DNA of 24,639 bases from Bacteroides_D sp963546395 (GTDB lineage: Bacteria; Bacteroidota; Bacteroidia; Bacteroidales; CAJPTX01), in assembly GCA_963546395.1 (NCBI GenBank), contig CAUUMS010000021.1:1-24639 (forward strand), in the 5' to 3' direction. A model generated the notes under the pieces. The model made no database searches. It was not told where the DNA came from and was given only the letters and a program-made list of their open reading frames with translations. The position numbers and the translations under genes were made by a program. The first letter of the stretch is position 1; each line of letters opens with the position of its first letter. Shown here piece after piece: positions 1 through 7,686 of the stretch.

Positions 1-599
1 AAGTCATTCACCACATCGAGCCCGTACTCCACCCCCTGTAAGAACTCCTGCATCACCCACTGGCCCTCAGGCTCTGCAATGCGCAGATACTCACCTAGGA
101 CTTGCAGCTCGTGCAACGAGCGCACCACGTAGTGGCTACGCGAGCCCATCCCTCGGCGAGGCTTCAGCAGACAGGGGAAATCCAATCCTACCTCATCCTG
201 CGGTAATCCGCTCCACAGCACAGTGCGAGGCGCATGCAGACCGTAGCTAGCACAGAGCAAGGCAAAATCGTACTTATCCAGGCACGCCTCAGCCCTATCC
301 ACCGGAGGAGCGAGCACAATGCAACCTCGGGGTTCAAGCTCATCGCGCAGACGAGCCAGGCACACAACCTCCACATCATGCAGAGAGATGACTGCCTCGT
401 ACCCCTCGCTGGCCACCATCCCCACCAGTGTCTCCGCATACTCAGCCACCAGGTAGCGAGGCATGCGGTAGGTGGTGTACTCCGAGTAGCAAGCCAGCGT
501 CAACGGCGAGTTGTCACCCACACCCAGCGTGAAATGCCTGCCGAGCTCGCGCACCAGCTGCACCTGCCGTCCCGGACTTAATACCAGCAGCTTCTTCAC
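1..599 (-). CDS. ATP-grasp domain ligase-like protein, partial (C-terminus beyond left edge)
   Basis: The frame is open from a GTG at 599 down to the window edge, 199 codons with no stop. The start is MKKLLVLSPGR. An ATP-binding segment LLKPRRGMGSRS (residues about 145-156) and the following MQEFLQGVEYGLDVVND are typical of the carbamoyl-phosphate-synthase-like ATP-grasp fold, whose members join a carboxylate to an amine or thiol through an acyl phosphate. The N-terminal part resembles the pre-ATP-grasp domain. GTG lies 2 nt after the stop of the decarboxylase gene, so the two are almost certainly co-transcribed and perhaps translationally coupled. By context it may attach an acyl or aminoacyl group to a nonulosonic acid or its precursor; that is inference. 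The catalytic C-terminal half is not visible. Confidence 0.85.
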   Translation of the reverse strand, partial: MKKLLVLSPGRQVQLVRELGRHFTLGVGDNSPLTLACYSEYTTYRMPRYLVAEYAETLVGMVASEGYEAVISLHDVEVVCLARLRDELEPRGCIVLAPPVDRAEACLDKYDFALLCASYGLHAPRTVLWSGLPQDEVGLDFPCLLKPRRGMGSRSHYVVRSLHELQVLGEYLRIAEPEGQWVMQEFLQGVEYGLDVVND

Positions 600-601
600 G
601 C

Positions 602-1840
602 CTACAACCAGTTGAATTGACCTGCAAAATGGGCAAAATCCTGTCCCCGTCTAATGGGCAAGACATGCCCAGAGATGTCTATTGCCACCACGCTCGGTGG
701 ATATTGAATGAACGTGGGTGCCATCACCACCGTGTATGCCCCCACATTATCGATGGCAATGTAGTCCCCCGCAGCGAGACGAGGTAGCTCATCCGCTAGC
801 AGCAGATCCGTCTCCATGCATGTGGCCCCCACCACCTCCGTCGGCACCCGCTCCTCGCTCGGCATCCGTTGCAGGATGTGATACGGCAGATGCAGGCTAT
901 GCATAGAGGGTCGCACGTGGAGAGCCATACCGTCTGCCTGCACCAGCTGCACACCGTCACGCATGCGGCTACCATGCACCGCCGTGACGTATGACATAGC
1001 CGCGGCGCACACCGACACCCCGGGCTCTATCACCAGCAATGGCCCGTGGCTACGCACCCATTCATCGGCCATCAGCTCTTCCCCAATAGCCTGCGCATAC
1101 TCATCGAACCGGGGAGTGCGGAAAGGGAACAGCCCCTCAGGCACTGGGCCAAAGAAGCCACCTCCCACGTCGATCATCCGCACGGGTATATCGTAACAGG
1201 CCCGGACAGCCAGCAGCTGTTTCACAATCTGCCGATAGCCCATCACCAGGCGTCGCTGTGACGAGGCGTGACCATGCAGCGAGATGACATCCACCGGCAC
1301 TGTGCTCAGCATCCGCAGTGCCTCAGCCAGCTCATCCTCCAGGAGTCCGAATCGCCCCCGCGCCTTACCCCCATAGATAAGCGATTCGCCCTGCTCATCC
1401 ACCAGGGTCGTATTCAGACGCAGCCCCACAGCCAACCGCTTACCCCTCCCCTCCTCGACCATCCGCACCAACATTTCAGCCTCGTGCAGACTGTCGATCT
1501 GTATCAGGGCCCCCTCTTGCAGGGCCAACCGTAAATCGGCCTCCCGTTTCAATGGCCCGTTGAAGATGATCTCCTCCCCAGCGAACCCAGCCCTGCGGGC
1601 AATGCTGTACTCCAGCCCTGAGACCACCTCAGCCATAGCCCCCTGCTGCCGAGCCACAGTGCAGAGATACGGCAGGTAGTTCGCCTTGAGCGCATATGCC
1701 ACCTGCACATGAGGGTAATGCTGACGAAATGCAGCACCTATGTCCCTCAGATTCTGGGCAAACACCTCCTCGTGGATCACGTATGCTGGGAGCCCCACGC
1801 TGGCCTCTATAGCCCGTACCGTCTCATAGCTCAATCGCAT
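602..1840 (-). CDS. PLP-dependent decarboxylase, diaminopimelate/ornithine decarboxylase (fold type III) family
   Basis: 412 residues, close to the usual LysA length. VAYALKANYLPYL (Lys52) is the PLP-lysine motif. HGHASSQ and DVGGGFFG in the middle, and EPGVSVCAAA further on, form the phosphate-binding and barrel motifs. TCMETDLLLAD followed by DYIAIDNVGAYT matches the C-terminal active-site Cys-x-x-x-Asp region. The family decarboxylates amino acids such as meso-diaminopimelate, ornithine or carboxynorspermidine. Position in a pse operon suggests a dedicated role rather than lysine synthesis, but the substrate cannot be read from the sequence. Its first 10 nt overlap the 3' end of pseG, and its stop is 2 nt from the ATP-grasp start, so the three form one translational block. 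Confidence 0.88.
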   Translation of the reverse strand: MRLSYETVRAIEASVGLPAYVIHEEVFAQNLRDIGAAFRQHYPHVQVAYALKANYLPYLCTVARQQGAMAEVVSGLEYSIARRAGFAGEEIIFNGPLKREADLRLALQEGALIQIDSLHEAEMLVRMVEEGRGKRLAVGLRLNTTLVDEQGESLIYGGKARGRFGLLEDELAEALRMLSTVPVDVISLHGHASSQRRLVMGYRQIVKQLLAVRACYDIPVRMIDVGGGFFGPVPEGLFPFRTPRFDEYAQAIGEELMADEWVRSHGPLLVIEPGVSVCAAAMSYVTAVHGSRMRDGVQLVQADGMALHVRPSMHSLHLPYHILQRMPSEERVPTEVVGATCMETDLLLADELPRLAAGDYIAIDNVGAYTVVMAPTFIQYPPSVVAIDISGHVLPIRRGQDFAHFAGQFNWL

Positions 1841-2817
1841 ACGCCCATCCGTTCAAACAGCCGTTTAGCCCCCTCCCGCAGCTGCACGTCTCCCATGGCT
1901 TTTACAATGCTCTCCCGTATCGGAATGCTCTCCATGTAGTCGATACTATCGCCCAGGCGCGCCTTCAGATCGGGCTCATCCCACACGTGTCCGAATGGCA
2001 CAAAGCCCGTTTTACGCCACGCCTCCAGATCTTCACGCTGGTTATCCACTACCACGATGGGGATACACGGCCGTTGCAAGGCCACCAGCTCGAGCACCGT
2101 CTGGCCACACCCGCAGACCACCAGGTCGGCAGCCCGCATGGCCTCACGCAGAGCCTGGGGGTGCATCACGTCCACAAAGCGCACCGAGTCGCTCGGGGGC
2201 ATAAACTCCGCCATCGGCGTAACAGCCGTGAAGCGGATGTGCGGGAACCGTTGCGCCACAGCCCGTGACAGCGGGGGCAACAAATCGCGCATGTCCGTAC
2301 CCCCTAACAGCATGAGCACCGACTCTATCGCCTTCACCTGAGGCAGCTCGTAGGGCTCGCAGAAGGGCCGACGCAGCACTGCGTATTGCAGTCCCGTCAA
2401 GCAGCGCGGGGACAGCTTCCAATGCTCTGGCACCCGCTCCTCAGCCCCCACCGACCAGTCCACAGCCCACGCACTCCGGTAGCGCAGGTGATGATAATCA
2501 TCCACAAAGAGCCACTGCCGCTGCGTCATCTCTAGGGCCTCCACCATCTCTTGCCCTATAGCGTACGAGTCGAGTATCGAGAGCCCACTCCCCAGCGTCA
2601 AGCTCAGCACCTTGTTCACCCGCTTCTTCCAGTGGATGAACTCCAGCCGGTAGTGCGACGAGGCTGCCATCTGCTGCACATGCTCCACATCCTCAGCCTC
2701 CACGTACAGCAGCACCTCATGGCCCTGCTCGCTGAGGTAGTCTGCCATGGCAGCGCAGCGACTCAGATGCCCCTGCCCAATCTTAGCCGTGTAGTCTGTG
2801 AAAATGCTTACGCGCAT
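1831..2817 (-). CDS. pseG: UDP-2,4-diacetamido-2,4,6-trideoxy-beta-L-altropyranose hydrolase (PseG)
   Basis: 328 residues with a GT-B-like fold. The start FTDYTAKIGQGHLSRC carries the PseG signature GxGHxxR, with His17 in the position of the catalytic histidine of this family. A C-terminal half with DLVVCGCGQTVLELVALQR corresponds to the UDP-binding half of MurG-like proteins. PseG removes UDP from the 2,4-diacetamido sugar, giving the free sugar that PseI condenses with phosphoenolpyruvate. The gene starts 13 nt after pseF and overlaps the decarboxylase gene by 10 nt. The C-terminal GCGQTVLEL stretch is a little unlike the commoner AGGST type, so a PseG homologue acting on a related sugar remains possible. 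Confidence 0.85.
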   Translation of the reverse strand: MRVSIFTDYTAKIGQGHLSRCAAMADYLSEQGHEVLLYVEAEDVEHVQQMAASSHYRLEFIHWKKRVNKVLSLTLGSGLSILDSYAIGQEMVEALEMTQRQWLFVDDYHHLRYRSAWAVDWSVGAEERVPEHWKLSPRCLTGLQYAVLRRPFCEPYELPQVKAIESVLMLLGGTDMRDLLPPLSRAVAQRFPHIRFTAVTPMAEFMPPSDSVRFVDVMHPQALREAMRAADLVVCGCGQTVLELVALQRPCIPIVVVDNQREDLEAWRKTGFVPFGHVWDEPDLKARLGDSIDYMESIPIRESIVKAMGDVQLREGAKRLFERMGVCD

Positions 2818-2830
2818 ACGCCCGTCGACA

Positions 2831-3529
2831 TTAGTTCGTCCCCGATGCGTGGAGGAGCGTGTACTTCAGCTCGGCCAAAGCCCAGTCCGTGGCCGAATCC
2901 ACATCTTGCACCTCCAGCTCGCTCAGCTCTATACCCCGTGTGCGTGGGCCCCAGAATCCTCCATACTCACGGAAAGCCTGCACGCTAGCCACGTAGAACT
3001 GACCAGCGTCATGGTACACCGGCTCCAGATCCTGCGACCGGCTCAGGGCATGCTCGGGGTGCTGCATCACAGTGAACCCATCTCGCACCACCAGGGCACG
3101 TTGCACCGGATAGGAGTAGCGCACCATGGCGAAAGCCGCATCGCACTCCCCGCTCTGCACGCTACGCACCCCCGTGAGCAGATGCTCAGCCCGCATGAGC
3201 GGTGCCGTGGCGTATAGGCACGCTATCACGTCGAACCGTTCACCCATGCGCTCGTAGGTGTCTAGCACCTCAGCCACCACATCATCCGTCGTGCTGTAAT
3301 CATCCGCCGTGGCCTCGCTTCGCCGAAATGGCACCCGGGCTCCACACTCCAGGGCCACCCGCGCAATGATCTCATCATCGGTGGACACCATCACCTCATC
3401 AAAGCACCCAGCCCGTAGCGCGCACTCAATGCTATAGGCCATGATGGGTCGCCCGTGAAACAGGCGCACATTCTTCCCCGGCAGACGCTTACTCCCTCCC
3501 CGGGCCGGTATCACCGCGAGCCCTCTCAT
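2831..3529 (-). CDS. pseF: CMP-pseudaminic acid synthetase (cytidylyltransferase, PseF)
   Basis: 232 residues, the normal size for PseF. IPARGGSKRLPGKN at the N-terminus is the CTP-binding signature of CMP-nonulosonate synthetases (PseF, NeuA, LegF), and VSTDDEEIA-like VMVSTDDEIIARVA follows. The PVFRRSE-like segment VPFRRSEATADDYSTTDD and the LYATAPLMRAEHL stretch favour PseF over NeuA. It transfers CMP from CTP to the nonulosonic acid in the cytosol. Its ATG overlaps the pseC stop by 4 nt (ATGA), which suggests translational coupling. Pse versus Leg specificity rests mainly on the neighbouring pseB, pseC and pseG. Confidence 0.9.
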   Translation of the reverse strand: MRGLAVIPARGGSKRLPGKNVRLFHGRPIMAYSIECALRAGCFDEVMVSTDDEIIARVALECGARVPFRRSEATADDYSTTDDVVAEVLDTYERMGERFDVIACLYATAPLMRAEHLLTGVRSVQSGECDAAFAMVRYSYPVQRALVVRDGFTVMQHPEHALSRSQDLEPVYHDAGQFYVASVQAFREYGGFWGPRTRGIELSELEVQDVDSATDWALAELKYTLLHASGTN

Positions 3530-4698
3530 TGCACCCCCTCCAACACTTGCGCTATGACGTACTCCTGCTCAGCCTGCGTGAGCGAGGGGAACATCGGTAG
3601 GCTCAGGCAGTGCGTGTAATACTCTTCAGCCACCGGCAGTGCCGGTTGCGACTCCCGCTGGCGATAGTAGCGCATGGTGTGCGTGGGCACGTAGTGCACC
3701 TGCGTATGGATGCGCGCCGCCCGAAGGCGTTCATACAGCTCCAGCCGCCGAGGCACCTGTATGACGTACAGGTGGTAGGCGTGACGCATGTGGGGCTCCA
3801 CGTGCGGGGTGACAATGGCCTCACACCCAGCAAAAGCCTCATTGTAACGTTCGGCGATACGCCGGCGGCGCGCAAGTCCCTCGGCCGCCCGTTTCAGCTG
3901 TCCCAAACCCAGCGCAGCCTGCATGTCCGTCATGCGATAGTTGTGCCCCAGCAGATGCATCTCGTGGTACCAGCCGCCATCATACCGATCCAGCAGGGCC
4001 CGATTGCGCTCCATGCCGTGGGATCTAAGCTGCTTCAGCAGCTCGTACAGCTCCCCGCTATTGGTCGTCACCATGCCCCCCTCACCCGTGGCAATGTGCT
4101 TCACAGGGTGAAATGAGAACACCGAGAGATCGGCATACACCCCATTCCCGCAGAGCTGTACCCTACCCTTCGAGTCGGTGAAATAGCCCCCTGGGGCGTG
4201 GCACGCATCCTCCATCACCCAGAGCCCATACCGATCCGCCAGGGCGCGCATGCGCTCCATATCCACGGGGTAGCCCGCAAAATCCACCGGCACAATGCCA
4301 GCGTACGTACCACGTGGAGCCCTCTCCAGCAGCCGCTCCACAGCCTCGATGTCGAGCGTGTAGCTCTGGGGATCGATGTCGCAAAACGACACCTCACCGC
4401 CGCAGTAGCGCACGCAGTTCGCCGAGGCAGCGAAGGTGATCGTCGGCACCAGCACACGCTGTCCCGGCTTCACGCCCAGAGCCATAGCCCCCATATGCAA
4501 GCCAGCCGTGGCATTGCACACCGCCACCGCGTAGTCAGCCCCCACGTAGCGGGCAAAGGCTCGCTCAAACTCCTCCACCCGCGGCCCCTGGGTCAGGTAG
4601 TCCGACCGCAGCACCTCAGCCACAGCCGCAATGTCACTCTCAGTGACCCACTGCCGACCATAGGGGATGGGCCATCTTATCTCGTTATCGTCTCTCAC
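3526..4698 (-). CDS. pseC: UDP-4-amino-4,6-dideoxy-N-acetyl-beta-L-altrosamine transaminase (PseC)
   Basis: 390 residues of the DegT/DnrJ/EryC1 sugar aminotransferase family. IPYGRQWVTESDIAAVAEVL near the start and SDYLTQGP are characteristic of PseC. VMEDACHAPGG (about 161-171) holds the PLP-contacting Asp, and FSFHPVKHIATGEGG holds the Schiff-base lysine, Lys200. The enzyme uses PLP and glutamate to aminate C4 of the 4-keto sugar made by PseB. The start is GTG at 4698; an in-frame TAG lies a few codons upstream and no ATG lies between. It follows the DUF2846-like gene by 26 nt and overlaps pseF. Confidence 0.93.
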   Translation of the reverse strand: MRDDNEIRWPIPYGRQWVTESDIAAVAEVLRSDYLTQGPRVEEFERAFARYVGADYAVAVCNATAGLHMGAMALGVKPGQRVLVPTITFAASANCVRYCGGEVSFCDIDPQSYTLDIEAVERLLERAPRGTYAGIVPVDFAGYPVDMERMRALADRYGLWVMEDACHAPGGYFTDSKGRVQLCGNGVYADLSVFSFHPVKHIATGEGGMVTTNSGELYELLKQLRSHGMERNRALLDRYDGGWYHEMHLLGHNYRMTDMQAALGLGQLKRAAEGLARRRRIAERYNEAFAGCEAIVTPHVEPHMRHAYHLYVIQVPRRLELYERLRAARIHTQVHYVPTHTMRYYRQRESQPALPVAEEYYTHCLSLPMFPSLTQAEQEYVIAQVLEGVQ

Positions 4699-4724
4699 GA
4701 CTGCAATGCCACTACGCTAAATAT

Positions 4725-5297
4725 CTAACCGACATCGGGCCTCGTCCCCAGCATGGCGCAAGCGCACTCGCCGTAGCTACCATCGAGGCGCACGCCCCGA
4801 ACACGGCGCCGACGCACCGGGGGTATATAGTTCAACAGATTACGCGCCATCTCGTTCATCCCTGCCAGGCTGCACGATTCCAGCATCCGCCCCCCCTCTA
4901 TCGGATCCACGGGACTCAAATGCCCCTGGGCAGACACCATCCCTGTCTCGGGCTCCACCCGCAGGTAGTAACGCTGCCCCGGCTCTGCCTTGACCTTTAG
5001 GCGATGCATATTCTCCGACTTGCTGCTGAAGACATGCTCACCCGGCTCGACGATGAAGAGGAAATACTCCTTCGGGAAGAGCTTACCCACCGCTATCGAA
5101 TCCGCGGCTATCTGCATGCCAAACACCGACAGCTTCGACGATGTGCGGCACACGTACACAGCGGCCCGACCGCCCAGCTTGGGGAGCGTCAACGCCTGCT
5201 GCCTGATCTCCACGGGGTATTTCGCCGTGGAGCACGAGCCCAGGAGCACCCATATCAACCCGATGTACACCGCCAAAAGCCGTACCCCTCGCCTCAT
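4725..5297 (-). CDS. small lipoprotein, DUF2846-like
   Basis: 190 residues from the chosen ATG. The N-terminus MRRGVRLLAVYIGLIWVLLGSC is a signal peptide ending in a lipobox with Cys22. The core AAVYVCRTSSKL, then FPKEYFLFIVEPGEHVFSSKSEN, then GQRYYLRVEPETG fits the DUF2846 pattern of a beta-rich domain with a PGxH turn; this is motif resemblance only. The start at 5297 is preceded by GCGAGG a few nt upstream and gives a clean signal peptide. In-frame GTG (5336) and ATG (5330) would add a non-signal-like leader. The C-terminal tail is Arg-rich. It sits between pseB and pseC, where no pathway enzyme is missing, so its link to glycosylation is unknown. Confidence 0.75.
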   Translation of the reverse strand: MRRGVRLLAVYIGLIWVLLGSCSTAKYPVEIRQQALTLPKLGGRAAVYVCRTSSKLSVFGMQIAADSIAVGKLFPKEYFLFIVEPGEHVFSSKSENMHRLKVKAEPGQRYYLRVEPETGMVSAQGHLSPVDPIEGGRMLESCSLAGMNEMARNLLNYIPPVRRRRVRGVRLDGSYGECACAMLGTRPDVG

Positions 5298-5416
5298 CCT
5301 CGCAAAATGACAAATCCTCACGGGACGCATCTCCACCCCCCGTGGCCCCCCTCCTCATCCTCCGTACGGCCCGGGGAGCGGAACAGCCCGCACGGGACAG
5401 ATCGTCGAGCCATGCC

Positions 5417-6436
5417 CTAGACGGCAAAGTGGGGATCCACGTGCTGCCGTATCTTGGCACGCAGCGTCTCCACACTCTCCCACACCTCGTTACCGTCCGA
5501 GCTGTAGTGAAACCCCTCGGCCACGGTGCGTCCCCCGTGATGCCGCACGTACTCCTCCACGCTCAGGCCCGTCGAATTCGTAGGCAGAATGGCATAGTAG
5601 GTGTCGAGATCCACCGTGTTTAAAGCATCGGTGCTCGTAATCATCTCCTCATGCAACTTCTCGCCCGGGCGAATGCCCACCTCCACCTGCGGAATGCCGG
5701 GCGCAATGGCCGTGGCCACGTCGGTGATGCGGTAGGAAGGAATTTTAGGAACAAAGATCTCCCCCCCCAGGTGATGCTCCACCGCGTAGAGCACCTGCGC
5801 CACCCCCTCCTCCAGCGAGATGTTGAACCGCGTCATGCGCATGTCGGTGATAGGTATCTCACGAGCCCCCTCCTGACGCAGCTTCAGGAAATAGGGGATC
5901 ACCGACCCCCTCGAGCCCATCACGTTGCCATAACGCACCACCGAGAAGCGCGTATCCCGCGACCCACGAATGTTGTTCGCCGCGATGAAGAGCTTATCCG
6001 AGGTAAGCTTTGTGGCCCCGTAGAGGTTTATCGGCGCGCAAGCCTTATCGGTGGAGAGGGCCACCACATGGTGCACCCCATTCTGCAAGGCTGCGCTGAT
6101 AACGTTCTGCGCCCCGCCCACGTTGGTCTTAATGCACTCGTCCGGATTATACTCCGCGGTGTCCACCTGCTTCATCGCCGCCGCGTGGACAATGAGGTCG
6201 ATCCCCTCGCAGGCACGTCGTAACCGCTCCCCATCGCGCACATCGCCGATGAAGTAGCGCATCTGCGGGTAACGCTCGGGGGGGAACTCCTGCCGCATCT
6301 CAAACTGCTTGAGCTCATCGCGCGAATACACCACCAGGCGCCGCACCTGGGGGCAATGCGCCAGCACGTGCCTCACAAACGCCTTGCCGAACGAGCCCGT
6401 CCCGCCGGTTATTAGTATCGACCTACAGTCCATCAT
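5417..6436 (-). CDS. pseB: UDP-N-acetylglucosamine 4,6-dehydratase, inverting (PseB)
   Basis: 339 residues, an extended short-chain dehydrogenase. ILITGGTGSFGKAF is the NAD(P)-binding loop. YSRDELKQFEMRQEF and HAAAMKQVDTAEYNP are hallmarks of the FlaA1/PseB family. STDKACAPINLYGATKL carries the TDK active-site pair and the YxxxK motif. The enzyme removes C6 water from UDP-GlcNAc and inverts C5, the first step to pseudaminic acid. I chose ATG at 6436; ATG 6433 and GTG 6442 are also in frame and change only a few residues. A perfect TAnnTTTG box about 115 nt upstream makes it the first gene of the pse operon. Confidence 0.94.
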   Translation of the reverse strand: MMDCRSILITGGTGSFGKAFVRHVLAHCPQVRRLVVYSRDELKQFEMRQEFPPERYPQMRYFIGDVRDGERLRRACEGIDLIVHAAAMKQVDTAEYNPDECIKTNVGGAQNVISAALQNGVHHVVALSTDKACAPINLYGATKLTSDKLFIAANNIRGSRDTRFSVVRYGNVMGSRGSVIPYFLKLRQEGAREIPITDMRMTRFNISLEEGVAQVLYAVEHHLGGEIFVPKIPSYRITDVATAIAPGIPQVEVGIRPGEKLHEEMITSTDALNTVDLDTYYAILPTNSTGLSVEEYVRHHGGRTVAEGFHYSSDGNEVWESVETLRAKIRQHVDPHFAV

Positions 6437-6550
6437 GCCCACAACGGATCAGCATACCACCAATGCACGGGCATACGACGTACCATCCGCGTACACCCAT
6501 CCCCGCAGCAGTACCCAGGCCTAACGGCCGGCACCACTACGGGCTTACCG

Positions 6551-6558
6551 CAAAGGTA
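6551..6558 (-). promoter_or_regulatory. -7 box TACCTTTG for the pseB operon
   Basis: On the minus strand this reads TACCTTTG, an exact match to the Bacteroidota -7 consensus TAnnTTTG. It lies in the 185-nt non-coding gap between the 351-residue gene and pseB, about 115 nt before the pseB start, leaving a leader of roughly 105 nt. No clear -33 TTTG is visible at the usual distance. No hairpin with a T-run separates the upstream genes, so read-through from them is also possible. Confidence 0.6.
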
Positions 6559-6627
6559 GTCAATTTCACGCTAGAACCGGACGAATGGGGCCAGATTCCC
6601 ACCCCAGCCGAATCGCCCCATGGCCTG

Positions 6628-7683
6628 CTACAGGTGGCGCGTTGAGAGAATAAAATCCCGCATCTCGTTCTGAGTGCGCACATACGAGGTGCCCCAGTAC
6701 TTGTCCACCACGGTCCGCTGCGCCGCCGAGATGCTCCCGCTCGCATGGCGGAAATGGCTCGCCACCTCTTCCGTCTCCTCCAGCCAAATGGCCCGGCTAC
6801 GATCCGTATCGTCGAGATGCGCCCAATGCTGCGACAGTAGTCCTGCCGCCTCCACCCTATACTCGGTGTCTATCAACGTGTGGGGCCGATCTAGATGCAC
6901 GCAGTAACCGATGTGCGTCCCCACGCTGTTAGAGGCTGTGGCATCGGCCAGCTGGATGAGGAATCGTTGCCGGCTCAGGAAGTAGCGATCCAGCTTGTAG
7001 CCCGAAGTCACCAGGTGGAACCCCGCGGCCCGGTACGCCTGCACCAGATCCGTCTGCTCCATATCCTTCCAGAACACCGATATCAGCACCGTGTCGAACC
7101 CCTGCCCCAGCTCGCGGATCTGCCCGATGAGGCGAGTCACATCCACAGGGCGCACTATCTCCTCCTTGATGCTATGCGAGGGGAAGAAGAGCAGCACACG
7201 CCCCAGCTCACGCTTGCACTGCGCGAGCCGCTCGGCCTCATCTGCGCCCAACGGGGGGGCGTAATGAATCATGGGCCCTACCTTCATGATCCCCTTCGTG
7301 ATCCCCGCCTCGCGTAGCCATTGCTCACGGCGGTCGCCGAACGTCACGATGTGCGACACGGGGTACAGATGCTCCTCCCCGAGCACCGTGGAGCCGAAGA
7401 AAAGCCCGTGCTCCACGTAGGCATGCATACGAGTGTGCTCGCCATCGAGCCCCGCGTAACGCTTCAGGGCCCGCCCCAGCCCGTACCACTGATTGGCCAG
7501 TGTGGCATCATCCGGCGCGTAGGGTAACGGGGCTGCCAGCTGCCCCGCCTCAGACATGGGGAGCCCTGCACGCCTCTCAGCCTCCTGCGCCGCCACCCGC
7601 CCATTGCGCACCGTGAACAGCCATCGCACCAGCGAGGCCACACGGTAGTTGGCCACCAGCGGATAACGCAAATACGGGTGCAT
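6628..7683 (-). CDS. hypothetical protein, candidate GT-B-like glycan transferase
   Basis: 351 residues, no signal peptide or clear membrane segment. I do not recognise a named family with certainty. Visible segments are EHGLFFGST (91-99), SHIVTFGDRREQWL (110-123), KVGPMIHYAPP (134-144), LLFFPSHSIKEE (164-175) and SNSVGTHIGYCVHLDRPHTL (251-270). The layout, an N-terminal half ending in an FGD-type strand, a central strand LLFFPSHS and a C-terminal Ser/Gly/Thr-rich loop before HxD/RPH, suggests a two-domain GT-B-type transferase that binds a nucleotide sugar in its C-terminal half. The gene starts 3 nt after the GT4 gene and precedes the pseB promoter, so transfer of the CMP-activated sugar is an attractive guess. 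An unrelated capsule or modification enzyme is not excluded. Confidence 0.7.
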   Translation of the reverse strand: MHPYLRYPLVANYRVASLVRWLFTVRNGRVAAQEAERRAGLPMSEAGQLAAPLPYAPDDATLANQWYGLGRALKRYAGLDGEHTRMHAYVEHGLFFGSTVLGEEHLYPVSHIVTFGDRREQWLREAGITKGIMKVGPMIHYAPPLGADEAERLAQCKRELGRVLLFFPSHSIKEEIVRPVDVTRLIGQIRELGQGFDTVLISVFWKDMEQTDLVQAYRAAGFHLVTSGYKLDRYFLSRQRFLIQLADATASNSVGTHIGYCVHLDRPHTLIDTEYRVEAAGLLSQHWAHLDDTDRSRAIWLEETEEVASHFRHASGSISAAQRTVVDKYWGTSYVRTQNEMRDFILSTRHL

Positions 7684-7686
7684 GGC

